Program-made: the position numbers and the translations under genes
In this document: piece after piece, positions 52,701-63,949 of the stretch
How positions within the stretch are numbered: position 1 is the first letter of the stretch
Layout: every line of letters starts with the position of its first letter
The notes under the pieces: model-generated
Told to the model about the DNA's origin: nothing
The model's input: only the letters and a program-made list of their open reading frames with translations
Databases searched by the model: none
Assembly (NCBI GenBank): GCA_032718475.1
Contig: JAUCBJ010006998.1
Location: 88,253-152,252, forward strand
From: Nemertoderma westbladi
Taxonomy: Eukaryota; Xenacoelomorpha; Nemertodermatida; Nemertodermatidae
Reading direction: 5' to 3'
Length of the DNA: 64,000 nucleotides

Positions 52701-54930
52701 TGCTCTCAACTTCCCATTCTCTTACTTGATATACCTGATCTTTCGGTAATCTTTCCATGAGAGTTCTACGGGAAGGGCTAGTAAAGTACCAACCCACTCT
52801 AGTTCTTCCCGCATAAGCTTGTAGTGGTTGCGGTTGAGCAGGTCGTTTCTCCAATGTCTCGAGTGCTTCATGCGCGTTTTGACCGATGAGTATTTGCACT
52901 CCAGGGTAATCGGTGTTGAATCTAGGTATTTCAAGCTGCTGGGTGAAATCGTCCTCATCCCAGTTATAAGGTTCCACTTGGCTGGTAGCGAAGTTCTTTA
53001 TCGCCACCATTTTTACTGACCTTATACTATGTTCTCCTAGTTCATCCTGGGGGGTGGACAACGCGCCTACATAATAATCCGCTATTACGGTAGATTTCCA
53101 AACCTGCATAATTCCTGACATGTTTAGCTTAGTTCAGAACTTGGGTTGTCCAGCAAAGATGTCTTTGGCTAGTTCTTTGTCAATGAATGTTCCTGTGCTA
53201 CCGGAGTCAAGGAGGGCGTTCACTATATAACTCCTTTTAGGTCCGTGGACCCTTAACTGTACTACAGGAAATTCTCGGATTCCTACATTGGAAGTTGGTG
53301 CTTTCCAAGATGGTTGTCGGTCAGAAGTAGTTAGGGGGATCTCGCTGTCGGTGTCCTTTTCATACGTAAGTGCTCGATACACTGCGGTATTTATCATGTA
53401 ACAGCATTCGTTTTCGTCGGAGAATTCGTCCGTATAGAATCCTTCCATCTCAGAACTTTGGTCAGTGTCGTTCACATCACTGAATTGGACATGTAATTCG
53501 GAATCACTTACCTGACTCTGGCTGTTTCGCTCGAATTCAGTGTGCAACAAGATATGATGTTTCGCACCGCACTTTGCACACCTTGTGTCAGAGTAACAGG
53601 TTCGCCGTTGGTGTCCTTGTCTGAGGCAATTATAACACAACCGCTTATCCCACATGACTTCCCGTCTCTCCGTTAATGATTTCTTTAGGAATTCATCACA
53701 CATATTCAAACGGTGGGTCCCGTCACATAGCACACATTTCGGTTTGATGTTACTTACCTTATTTTGAATAACATTGTGCACACTCGTTCTTTCTTCGGGC
53801 TTTCTTACCTGAATTCTCTTAGGAGACGTAGGAGGAGTTTTTCTTACCTGTTCTCTCCTGTCATTGGTTCGAGACTTGAATTTACTTACCTGCTCTTTAG
53901 GCGTTTTATTGACATAGTAAGATATTTCAGTGTCTTTCCCGCTGTCCTCTCCTTGAGAAGTCTGGCTTTCGCCGTCGTCGGTATAACACACTGGTGTTAC
54001 CTTTCTCCTAGAAACGGGTTTCTCACTTACCTTGTTTTCCGGTGTCTTCTCTCTGGACTGCCTTAGGAGCTGTAATTTCACTTCTCCATCTAAGAATGAC
54101 ATGAGATCAGCCATGGTAGGGTCTCGTCGTTGTTGTTCCATCATATATAACACTTTCTTATCCCAGCGTGTACCTACTCCACCCTTCGGTAAAGTAGAAG
54201 CCACGGCTCTAATAACCATAGAACTCTGATATTCATGAGACTTACCTAGCCAATCTAATTGTCTACAGATCTCTTGAATCTCATCGGAAAACTCTATTAT
54301 CCCGCTGCTAATGAACTTTCGGGGCGCTACTAATTTTGCATACAAATATTTAGCTATGTTATTCCTATTACCATATCTGATGTTTAGTGTATCCCAAACT
54401 TGTCTTAATCCATCTGGATGTCCAATAAACTTTAACGCCATTAACTTGGGAGATCCTTCCAAGCACTCGATGAGGAATCTAAGTTTCTCTCCATTTGATA
54501 GCACAGAGTTCTGTATGTTATCTTTGTAATATTCATTAAAAGGTAACCATTTCATCTCATCTCCATTGAACTTGACGATCTCTCCCACCTTTACCGCTTG
54601 ACGGGCTTCGGTTCTAGCCATTTGACGCGTAAAACTTTCTTGGGCCATCGTGTTATTTAATATCGAGTTATCGGTATATAAATTTCTCGGATTATTATCA
54701 AGTCTGTATGGGATATCATTGTCAACAAGTTTATAATTACCCTTAATAGGGTTTACTATAGGAGTTTCCACTTCGCTAGCAGTATAGATGCGTGTAGGCT
54801 CCACACCTTGCGCATGAAATACTTCAGACCTAACAGGTTGACACATTGTTACAGGGGGTGGTGGTATACCCTTTTGTGTATTTACTAATTTATCGCGTTC
54901 TAACGCGATACTTTGCTGCACTTCTTGCAG
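49766..54930 (-). pseudogene. BEL-3 gag-pol remnant
   Basis: Three open stretches in succession: 54921-53134 (gag core, CCHC knuckles, protease start), 53121-51553 (rest of protease, RT with its YMDD) and 51511-49751 (RT end, RNase H, integrase finger and first Asp). The first break is a nonsense change (CGA to TGA, CpG decay) at about 53134, in frame with what follows. The second is a single-base deletion near 51579. An in-frame deletion of about 72 codons near 49818 joins GPI of the integrase start to EIKAY and removes the second catalytic Asp. The last few codons of the frame run into BEL-2 LTR sequence. Confidence 0.9.
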
Positions 54931-56989
54931 ACTGCGAAATGGTTAGTTAGTATGCGTTCTAACCGAGTAGTACGACTTATTCTTTCGAGGGGGTTTACCT
55001 CACAGCACTGGAAGCCCCTACGTTCCTAACTGGCACTTTATCGGACATACACTCTACACATGCTGCAATCTCTTCAGACCTAACAACAGCCAGACAACAA
55101 TCCAGCCTACAAATTATCTAAATAAGAAATATTACGCTACCCGTACAGACTACACATACAAAATATAGACCAAACGCTGGCAGACTACTATCAAGCCTAA
55201 ACAAACTACAGTATATGTAGACTCCGAAATGGTTAGTTAGTATGCGTTCTAACCGAGTAGTACGACTTATTCTTTCAAGGGGATTTACCTCACAGCACTG
55301 GAAGCCCCTACTTTCCTAACTAGTACTTTATCGGACATACACTCTACACACACTACAATCTCTTCAGACTTAACAACAACCAGACAACAATCCAGCCTAC
55401 AAATTACCTGTACAATCTGAGCAGGCTTACACGCCTTCTGCTCAATATCAACCTACAGATAAATAAAACTGACAGAAATAAGTAAAATCCCAATAAAAAA
55501 CCAGGGAGGGCCCTCCCTGATTTAATATCAAGACCTACTGGTATATAATTATCAAAATCGAATAATACTGCTGTACCTGTACTGCTGTAAGTACCGGTTC
55601 GTGTGGTTAGGTAGTTAGGCCTACTGGGTACTGGTTGACCGGTACTTCAGCTTTATTGCCTACTGCAATACAGAAGCAATAACCGTTATTGTTCTTACCA
55701 GAACAATATTAAACTGTATTTATTGCCTATACTGCTATCTGAAATCAATATCTGTTATTGTTCTTACCAGAACAATAGACAACTATATTTCTGAAGTTAT
55801 ATCTGTTATTGTTCGCGCTTTCAGACCTTTAGCAGTTTAACCTGCCAAATTGGGATGTCTTCTAGATAATAAATCGACTTTAGCCTATGATGAGTATTTG
55901 ATACACTACATTAGCCGAAGCCAGTCTATGCGCGACCATTCACCCGCTGGATATACCCGGGAGACTGGATTCGGAAGCTTAACCTTATTGCGGTGTAGGC
56001 CTACTGTATTATTCGACTGATCGTAATATATAATCTCTGACAAATATTATTCACTTTCGGGAAATATTAACAGTTCCTTTAGGACGTGGCGCTCTAAATA
56101 TGTAAACAGAGTTATGACTTAAACTAGACACAATGGGATGGCTATGGATTCACGTATATAGCACATTCTTTAGGAGATGCTTTGTTATCAGTCACAATCA
56201 TACACAATACTGCACAATGCTGCACACCGATCTGCCGACCTTCACTAATTTTAGTCACATATAAAGAGAACAACAACCAATACATGTAGTGCCTATGAAA
56301 TAGCATTAGATTCACTTCAAAACCACTTTAATGTAAGTCGCAATCGTTATATGTAACCGGTCTCTCTTACCTTCAGTATATCAAGAAGATTGAGGGTTTT
56401 GTAATTATTTATCGATATTCCAAATATAATAATATTCCATCAACTGATATAATGAATAACCGACAGTAAATAGCAGTAAAATGTTAAGGTATAAATTGTT
56501 ATGATATGTGATTTGGTATGGTATGAATTGGTTTGATAACAGATATACGTTCTATAATTAAGCCTAATAATGTTGGGCTAAAGACTGAAAACACAGAGAT
56601 TCCAAAGCCGGTCTTCTGGGCTCAGGACAAAATGTAAACATTGACCCATAATGCATTGCTCGATTTCCCGGAGGTTTCTGTACAAAAGCAGGAGAATCGC
56701 TCTGATTGGTTGACCGAACAAAGAAACACCAGAGAACAAGGAAAAAAGCTACACGTGTACAGATCAGCTGTTAGCTGTCGTCATAGTAACTACACTGTTT
56801 CAAGAGGATTTCGCGTATTGCGACATAGAATTGCTAATTATGTCCGCTAAAGTACACATACAGAAGAAATGGCTTTTTATGTCCACTAAAACACCAGTAC
56901 AGTAAGGATACGGCCTTTTATGCCTGTTAAACCAACTACAGAGTACTTTACGGGGAAAATAACCGGCTATTTCCGCAAAAGCTTTTACA
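54931..56989 (-). repeat. Partial 5' LTR of BEL-3
   Basis: The outer edge CTTTTACA at 56989 matches the other LTR starts. The U3 CCAAT word is near 56699, and the 288-bp duplication phases are at 54955 and 55243. The inner part is deleted: at 54927-54931 the LTR word GCAGACT is joined to gag CTTCTTGCAG with a shared GCAG, a microhomology deletion. Confidence 0.85.
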
Positions 56990-57525
56990 AGGTGGATATC
57001 AATTTAAGGTACCAGAATCACCAAAAACCTGAAAATGGCCAAAAATCGACGGGTTTTACCAGATTACCCACGGTATGTAAGCCTAATGTAGTTTTATTTC
57101 AAAATTGTAACATTTCGAAAAAAAAAACCTGAACAAAAACATGATAATAGACTTAGTTGTTACAAAATAGATTAAGATTTTTGGTGGAACTTCTCAATTA
57201 TTTTATAAAAGGTATGGAGGGTAGGCCTATTACTAACGGTAGAGCAAAGAAAGGAAGTTTGAAAAAGTAACAAAAATTTGAAACTCCAATTAGAAAATTT
57301 AATTTAACTATAGAATATTTTAGCGTTTGCAGTTGCTAGCTCGAGTTAGCTAGTATTTAATTTAATTAATAATGTAAGCGAAAGGGATTGTTTGGGGATG
57401 ATTTGGAGACCATTCAAGAGCAATTTCAAGTGTTCGGTTTCATTGTAAAATAGCCCACTCATGTGCAGTAAAGTAGTCCTTAATTCGTTACTGAAAGTAA
57501 AGCTGAGCCAGTGCGAGCCGCCTAG
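56990..57525. other. Intergenic AT-rich DNA
   Basis: No gene. A word near 57083-57112 (TTTTATTTCAAAATTGTAAC) matches the terminal repeat of the MITE at 58857, so a solo MITE end may lie here. Confidence 0.4.
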
Positions 57526-57611
57526 ATGAGCCGTTGCGTAGCGACATCATTAATGGACCGTCTGTCCTGTCGTCGTCGTCACAACGACGGATTATGGATT
57601 TTCGGGCTCCA

Positions 57612-58587
57612 GGCAGTCCAGACAGTCCCTGACTTTCGGGCCCCAACCCTCCAGGCAGTCCCTACTTTCGGGCCGCAACCCGCCAGGCAGTCCCTACTTT
57701 CGAGCCCCAACCCTCCAGGCAGTCCCTACTTTCGGGCCCCAACCCTCCAGGCAGTCCCTACTTTCGGGCCCCAACCCTCCAGACAGTCCCTACTTTCGGG
57801 CCCCAACCCTCCAGACAGTCCCTACTTTCGGGCCCCAACCCTCCAGACAGTCCCTACTTTCGGGCCCCAACCCTCCAGACAGTCCCTACTTTCGGGCCCC
57901 AACCCTCCAGACAGTCCCTACTTTCGGGCCCCAACCCTCCAGACAGTCCCTACTTTCGGGCCCCAACCCTCCAGACAGTCCCATACTCTCGGACCCCAAC
58001 CCTCCAGACAGTCCCTACTTTCGGGCCCCAACCCTCCAGACAGTCCCTACTTTCTGGCCCCAACCCTCCAGACAGTCCCTACTTTCGGGCCCCAACCCTC
58101 CAGACAGTCCCTACTTTCGGGCCCCAACCCTCCAGACAGTCCCTACTCTCGGGGCCCCAACCCTCCAGGCAGTCCCTACTTTCGGTACCCAACCCTCCAG
58201 ACAGTCCCTACTCTCGGGCCCCAACCCTCCAGGCAGTCCCTACTTTCGGGCCCCAACCCTCCAGACAGTCCCTACTCTCGGGCCCCAACCCTCCAGACAG
58301 TCCCTACTCTCGGGCCCCAACCCTCCAGACAGTCCCTACTTTCGGGCCCCAACCCTCCAGGCAGTCCCTACTCTCGGGCCCCAACCCTCCAGACAGCCCT
58401 ACTTTCGGTACCCAACCCTCCAGGCAGTCCCACCTTTCGGTCCCCAACCCTCCAGGCAGTCCCTACTTTCGGGCCCCAACCCTCCAGGCAGTCCCTACTT
58501 TCGGGCCCCAACCCTCCAGACAGTCCCTACTTTCGGTCCCCAACCCTCCAGACAGTACCTACTTTCTGGCCCCAACCCTCCGGGCTA
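57612..58587. repeat. 32-bp minisatellite, about 30 copies, GC-rich
   Basis: The unit is close to CAGTCCCTACTTTCGGGCCC then CAACCCTCCAGA, with A/G and T/C variants (CAGA/CAGG, TTTC/CTCTC) distributed irregularly and a few 1-2 bp indels. Because 32 is not a multiple of 3 and the unit has no plus-strand stop in any frame, it generates a 404-codon open frame (57526-58740) with a 32-residue Pro-rich period. I treat that frame as fortuitous, although an AATAAA follows at about 58796. Confidence 0.9.
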
Positions 58588-58856
58588 GCGGTAAATAATA
58601 CCCAGCATCCAGAAGCCCCTGACTTTTACAACAGTAAAAGTTTTTATATTATTAGCGGCATTTTTATCTGTAATAACTACATACATATATGTTGCAATAC
58701 AGTAACTATTTACATAGTTGTGTGTAAAGTAGCACTTTAAAGTGTGATGATCCGAGTGATTTTGTTACACGAACGAACGTTAGTGAGAGAGTGAAAATAA
58801 AGCCACGAGGATCAGAACACTACTGTAAAGTACTTTGCAACAAGTATGTATGTAGT

Positions 58857-59333
58857 TTTATTCCAAAATTTTAACATTACGAAACATATACATTATAATT
58901 GATAGAAACTGCACAAATTATATTAGTTGCTGTATAAATAAATGTAAAAATGACATAAATTATGTTATAAATAAGTTTAGCTTATTTTTATGGTGGCGTT
59001 TGGAGCCATGTTATAATAATATAGCTAGGCCCTACTGGTTATTAACAGCTATACCCCGCCTACCGGTAGGTAATGCAGTAGTAGGCCTATCTGGCTGTCA
59101 GGCAAATTTCCACCTATTGTTTACGTGGTATCCAATGACGGCGTTAAGTAATGTCCCCTTAGTGTACATTACTTAACGTTGTCATGGGTTACCACGTAAA
59201 CAATAACACCAAATACAATACTAAATGTACAGGCCAATACAATGCTGTAATGTCCTCTAAAGTTGTAAAGTTGTAAATAACAACTCGCTGTTAATACTAA
59301 CGGCGTTGAGTAATGTTACAATTTTGGAATAAA
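58857..59333. mobile_element. MITE-like element (477 bp) with internal hairpin
   Basis: Terminal inverted repeats of 23 bp, TTTATTCCAAAATTTTAACA at the left and its near-perfect complement at 59311-59333 (one mismatch seen). Inside, 59117-59156 and 59167-59206 form a 40-bp inverted repeat around an 11-bp loop, with about 35 pairs matching. No coding capacity. Confidence 0.65.
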
Positions 59334-59516
59334 TAAATAAAGTATTTCTGTAATTTCTGTAATATATCAACTGTATGTACAGTAGCCTACTTAATAATAA
59401 CTGATTCTAATGATATAATATAATAGTTCCGGCAGTTCACATCGATTTCTACTTGTTTTCATCTCAACTTCCCTTCCTACAGTATATATACAGTCCACTT
59501 CATCGAACTCTTAACG

Positions 59517-59690
59517 GGAGGTGTCTAATCGCCCTCTCACATTATTGGTATGACCCGACGGAACAGATGCAGTCTCTCCCTCTCTAATCGCCCTCTCACA
59601 TTATTGGTATGACCCGACGGAACAGATGCAGTCTCTCCCTCTCACATTATTGGTATGACCCAACCCGACGGAACAGATGCAGTCTCTACC
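59517..59690. repeat. Short tandem repeat of about 57 bp, three copies
   Basis: The phrase CTCACATTATTGGTATGACC, followed by CGACGGAACAGATGCAGTCTC, recurs three times; the third copy has a small insertion and lacks the CTAATCGCC part. Confidence 0.8.
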
Positions 59691-59718
59691 TCTCTCAACT
59701 CTTAGCTGTTCCTCATAG

Positions 59719-59922
59719 CTTTTCCTCCCAGTTAGCAGGTTTATCGATTGCATCGATTATTGGTCTGATTGCCTGCTATCATCGGCATTGTTGATGGCAT
59801 AAACCTGTATATTGATAAGCTCTTTCATATTATCTGAGTACTGCCTGTTAAGGGACCTAGATGCAGCCTTAACTGCATCCTTGGCTGTCCTAGTGTGTCC
59901 GAGTCGGCGGGACTCATTCTGT
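59719..59922 (-). pseudogene. Fragment of the RTE-like LINE
   Basis: It aligns by eye with 20221-20420 of the intact LINE (the linker between endonuclease and RT): shared phrases include GATTGCCTGCT, GAGTACTGCCTGTT and GGGACCTAGATGCAGCC. It is diverged, with small indels. It runs directly into the 57-bp minisatellite. Confidence 0.85.
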
Positions 59923-61834
59923 AAAGTGAACAACTACAGTATAACTAACTAACATCCGAGTTGGCGGGACTCATTCTGTGAAGTGAACAACTACAGTATA
60001 ACTAGCTAACATCCGAGTTGGCGGGACTCATTCTGTGAAGTGAACAACTACAGTATAACTAACTAACATCCGAGTTGGCGGGACTCATTCTGTGAAGTGA
60101 ACAACTACAGTATAACTAACTAACATCCGAGTTGGCGGGACTCATTCTGTGAAGTGAACAACTACAGTATAACTAACTAACATCCGAGTTGGCGGGACTC
60201 ATTCTGTGAAGTGAACAACTACAGTATAACTAACTAACATCCGAGTTGGCGGGACTCATTCTGTGAAGTTAACAACTACAGTATAACTAACTAACATCCG
60301 AGTTGGCGGGACTCATTCTGTGAAGTGAACAACTATAGTATAACTAACTAACTTCCGAGTTGGCGGGACTCATTCTGTGAAGTGAACAACTACAGTATAA
60401 CTAACTAACATCCGAGTTGGCGGGACTCATTCTGTGAAGTTAACAACTACAGTATAACTAACTAACATCCGAGTTGGCGGGACTCATTCTGTGAAGTGAA
60501 CAACTACAGTATAACTAACTAACATCCGAGTTGGCGGGACTCATTCTGTGAAGTGAACAACTACAGTATAACTAACTAACATCCGAGTTGGCGGGACTCA
60601 TTCTGTGAAGTGAACAACTACAGTATAACTAACTAACATCCGAGTTGGCGGGACTCATTCTGTGAAGTGAACAACTACAGTATAACTAACTAACATCCGA
60701 GTTGGCGGGACTCATTCTGTGAAGTGAACAACTACAGTATAACTAACTAACATCCGAGTTGGCGGGACTCATTCTGTGAAGTTAACAACTACAGTATAAC
60801 TAACTAACATCCGAGTTGGCGGGACTCATTCTGTGAAGTGAACAACTATAGTATAACTAACTAACTTCCGAGTTGGCGGGACTCATTCTGTGAAGTGAAC
60901 AACTACAGTATAACTAACTAACATCCGAGTTGGCGGGACTCATTCTGTGAAGTTAACAACTACAGTATAACTAACTAACATCCGAGTTGGCGGGACTCAT
61001 TCTGTGAAGTGAACAACTACAGTATAACTAACTAACATCCGAGTTGGCGGGACTCATTCTGTGAAGTGAACAACTACAGTATAACTAACTAACATCCGAG
61101 TTGGCGGGACTCATTCTGTGAAGTGAACAACTACAGTATAACTAACTAACATCCGAGTTGGCGGGACTCATTCTGTGAAGTGAACAACTACAGTATAACT
61201 AACTAACATCCGAGTTGGCGGGACTCATTCTGTGAAGTGAACAACTACAGTATAACTAACTAACATCCGAGTTGGCGGGACTCATTCTGTGAAGTTAACA
61301 ACTACAGTATAACTAACTAACATCCGAGTTGGCGGGACTCATTCTGTGAAGTGAACAACTATAGTATAACTAACTAACTTCCGAGTTGGCGGGACTCATT
61401 CTGTGAAGTGAACAACTACAGTATAACTAACTAACATCCGAGTTGGCGGGACTCATTCTGTGAAGTTAACAACTACAGTATAACTAACTAACATCCGAGT
61501 TGGCGGGACTCATTCTGTGAAGTGAACAACTACAGTATAACTAACTAACATCCGAGTTGGCGGGACTCATTCTGTGAAGTGAACAACTACAGTATAACTA
61601 ACTAACATCCGAGTTGGCGGGACTCATTCTGTGAAGTGAACAACTACAGTATAACTAACTAACATCCGAGTTGGCGGAACTCATTCTGTGAAGTTAACAA
61701 CTACAGTATAACTAACTAACATCCGAGTTGGCGGGACTCATTCTGTGAAGTGAACAACTACAGTATAACTAACTAACATCCGAGTTGGCGGAACTCATTC
61801 TGTGAAGTGAACAACTACAGTATAACTAACTAAC
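59898..61834. repeat. 57-bp minisatellite, about 34 copies
   Basis: The unit is ATCCGAGTTGGCGGGACTCA, TTCTGTGAAGTGAACAACTA, then CAGTATAACTAACTAAC. Variant positions (GTTAAC for GTGAAC; CTATAG with ACTTCC) recur every 513 bp (CTATAG at 60334, 60847, 61360), i.e. a 9-unit higher-order repeat. The first half of the unit resembles the end of the adjoining LINE fragment. All frames contain stops (TAACTAACTAAC). Confidence 0.95.
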
Positions 61835-62059
61835 AAGCCACAATATATTAGCATTGTTTTGCAATTCATCTAGAATTAATACGAAAATGATTTAAGTTAG
61901 TATATTATTATTATTATTATTATTGGTTTAGATGCAACATCAATTTAATAATACAAACGCTATTAATTAAAATAAGAGACTTGAAACTAAAATAATTTTT
62001 AAGACATTAATATTTAAATCAATTAATTTATTAGGTGGAATAATAAAGCACAAGATGGT
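61835..62059. other. AT-rich spacer with a (TTA)n run
   Basis: No gene. A short TTA/ATT microsatellite lies at about 61906-61924. Confidence 0.6.
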
Positions 62060-62572
62060 ATGTCCGTTAGTTACCGGTTTATGGCAGCCCAGCAGCGCCG
62101 TCTTCCAAACCTAAACCGCTCCCCTATTTGGTCCGCGACCCACGAACGCAATGGGAGGCGTCACGCAATAGTTGGAGCTGACCCGGCCTCACCCAACCCA
62201 TTACAACACTGTGTGGACGCGATCACACGGAGCAGTTTGTTGGCCTGTGGGGCAAGCACACCATCGCATGACGCGATGAACGGGGAAAAGTCAGCCCACC
62301 GTGCTGTAACGGTCCGTATGGGAGTTTCTTGTCGTTCTCCGCCGACTACAGAATTTGCTTCGGGGAGCGGTTGGCATAGAACCCGGCAGGTTTATCACCT
62401 TCATGTCGAACAACGCCTGAGTCTACCTGAAGAAGGACACGCCGAACCCCCAAGTCGCACCGGCACGGGAGACCAACATCCGCCATACTGCCACCTTCTG
62501 CTCCCTGACTATGTGGTTGGGCTCATTTGTTACATTTCGTGGCCCGAAATGTGGCCTGTTGGTTTAGATTAG
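62060..62572 (+). other. GC-rich island with a 170-codon open frame of unknown nature
   Basis: This block of about 500 bp is much richer in G and C than its surroundings and contains an open frame on the plus strand. The translation has no domain that I recognise and a composition (Arg, Ser, Pro, His rich) common in spurious frames. It lies immediately downstream of the GALNT stop on the other strand, so it could be a mobile-element 5' region, an exon of another gene or a CpG-rich unit. I cannot decide. Confidence 0.25.
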
Positions 62573-62586
62573 TTTAAGTTACAAAA

Positions 62587-63949
62587 CTATATGTAGTTGA
62601 CCATAAATTTCCATTTGTCTGAGTATTTAGTACATCTGTCCAAACTTAACGTGGACAGCAATCCCGACACCCCCAGACATAATTCGGTCTTTGTATTGAC
62701 TAAAAAGCCGGTAGTTGCGTTGTAGTTCCATTGTTGGTAAGGGTCTGCATCACATCGTGAAGGGACAACGTTGTAACCTAGAGTAAAGTTATACCGGATT
62801 GTCATCAATTAAAATAAGTGAACATAATAAGGAAGTATATTCGATTAAAAAATTATAATACACCCATGCATAATAAATCTTAATCTTATTTTTTACTTTA
62901 TTTAAAAGCGGTGAAAAATCATGAAAAATAATTATAGAATATGAACCTTTATACTGTTACTTAGTAGAACTAACTGCCGAAAATATAAATAATCAATACA
63001 CACTCACCTCTCTTGATGTCACCCTTTAAGCACATTGAGGAGTCTATCTTCAACCAACCGTCCGTGGTCAAACTAATGGAGGGATTCGATTGGCTACACT
63101 CGGATATTATAAGCAGTCTGTTATCCTTAGCAACACACATGCCGGAGGCTGTTTGTAAATCCTTGTAAGCTATTGATAAACGAGAAATCTTCCAATGACC
63201 AAAGAATTTATTTATATACCAACTAAAAGGTCTGCAACCGAGATTCTCTTTAATAATCAACCGATCGGCTACATCTATTGACACGTTTTTGGACGGCGTT
63301 AAGTTAATAGCTTCGTAATACAATGTCTTATATTCATCCAACCAGGTCTCGGCCACCCTTCTAGCGTTATTGTACTGACCTCCGCCAGTATAAGGGGACT
63401 TCCTCCTGAATATGTGACCTATTCTAGAACACGGTACGAATTCCAAAGCCCCACCGCACAACCACGTCTTAAAGCTCATCTCGAGATTCTCCGCCCCCCA
63501 GAACATCAAACCCGGATCGTACTTACCAAGCTCGGTCCACCACTTCCGATGGATCGCGAACAGACCTCCGGGCATTGTCGGTGTCTCTATCGGCTCTATT
63601 GGCGACTTCCTAGCAGCGCTAATCCGGGAAGGAATACCTTTCCACGTGAACATTAGAGTCCATGTGAATTCTCCGTAATAAAGCTTAATACCCTTCGGAT
63701 TGTAAGCCATACTATCGTCGTCAATAACATCGATAATAGGCACCGCTATGGTCTTATAATTATAATAAATACGTTCTAGAAGCGGTTCCAACCAACCGTG
63801 GTCGCACTCGCAGTGTGAGTCTAGGAATACGATGACGTCACTCGATGACGCATCGGCTCCCACGGTCCGCGCGCCCATAAGTCCAACCCGCTCTGCGAGA
63901 TGTATTACTTTTACTTTTCCGGGGAATAGAATGGCTGCAAATCGATTGA
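62587..63949 (-). CDS. Polypeptide N-acetylgalactosaminyltransferase (GALNT), 3' part
   Basis: It transfers GalNAc from UDP-GalNAc to Ser/Thr, starting mucin-type O-glycans in the Golgi. Two exons are visible: 63949-63008 and 62777-62587, joined by a 230-bp intron with donor GTGAGT and acceptor CTCTAG, both in phase 1. Numbering from the ATG at 63878, FLDSHCEC supplies the metal-binding DxH (20-22), followed by PGGLFAI, WGAENLE (127-133) and CSRIGHIFR with the third metal ligand H155. From about 243 a ricin-B-type lectin domain runs into the last exon, with QQW and a final DKW. The frame is open upstream of that ATG into KVKVIHLAERVGL, typical of the family, so the 5' part of the gene, including the membrane anchor, is cut off by the contig end. 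WGAEN replaces the usual WGGEN. The isoform cannot be assigned. Confidence 0.93.
62778..63007 (-). other. GALNT intron
   Basis: Begins GTGAGTG and ends TTTACTCTAG on the minus strand. Removing it keeps phase and joins lectin-domain residues DIKR-G-YNVV. The run-on ORF past the donor ends after about 12 codons. Confidence 0.85.

Larger units (their letters stand above)
49766..56989 (-). mobile_element. BEL-3: doubly truncated, decayed BEL/Pao element
   Basis: It has the outer 2.06 kb of a 5' LTR (54931-56989), then a direct jump into the middle of gag, through pol to the integrase core, where it meets BEL-2. The leader, N-terminal gag, integrase C-terminus, ORF3 and 3' LTR are absent. Overall protein similarity to BEL-1 is very high. 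Confidence 0.88.

Noticed and set aside
57526-58740. 404-codon open frame as a real Pro-rich protein
   Set aside because: It is a direct consequence of a stop-free 32-bp repeat read in rotating frames. There is no signal peptide or unique domain, and the flanking codons look random.
59898-61834. 57-bp repeat (19 codons) as a coding repeat domain
   Set aside because: Every frame on both strands is interrupted by stops within the unit, for example TAACTAACTAAC.
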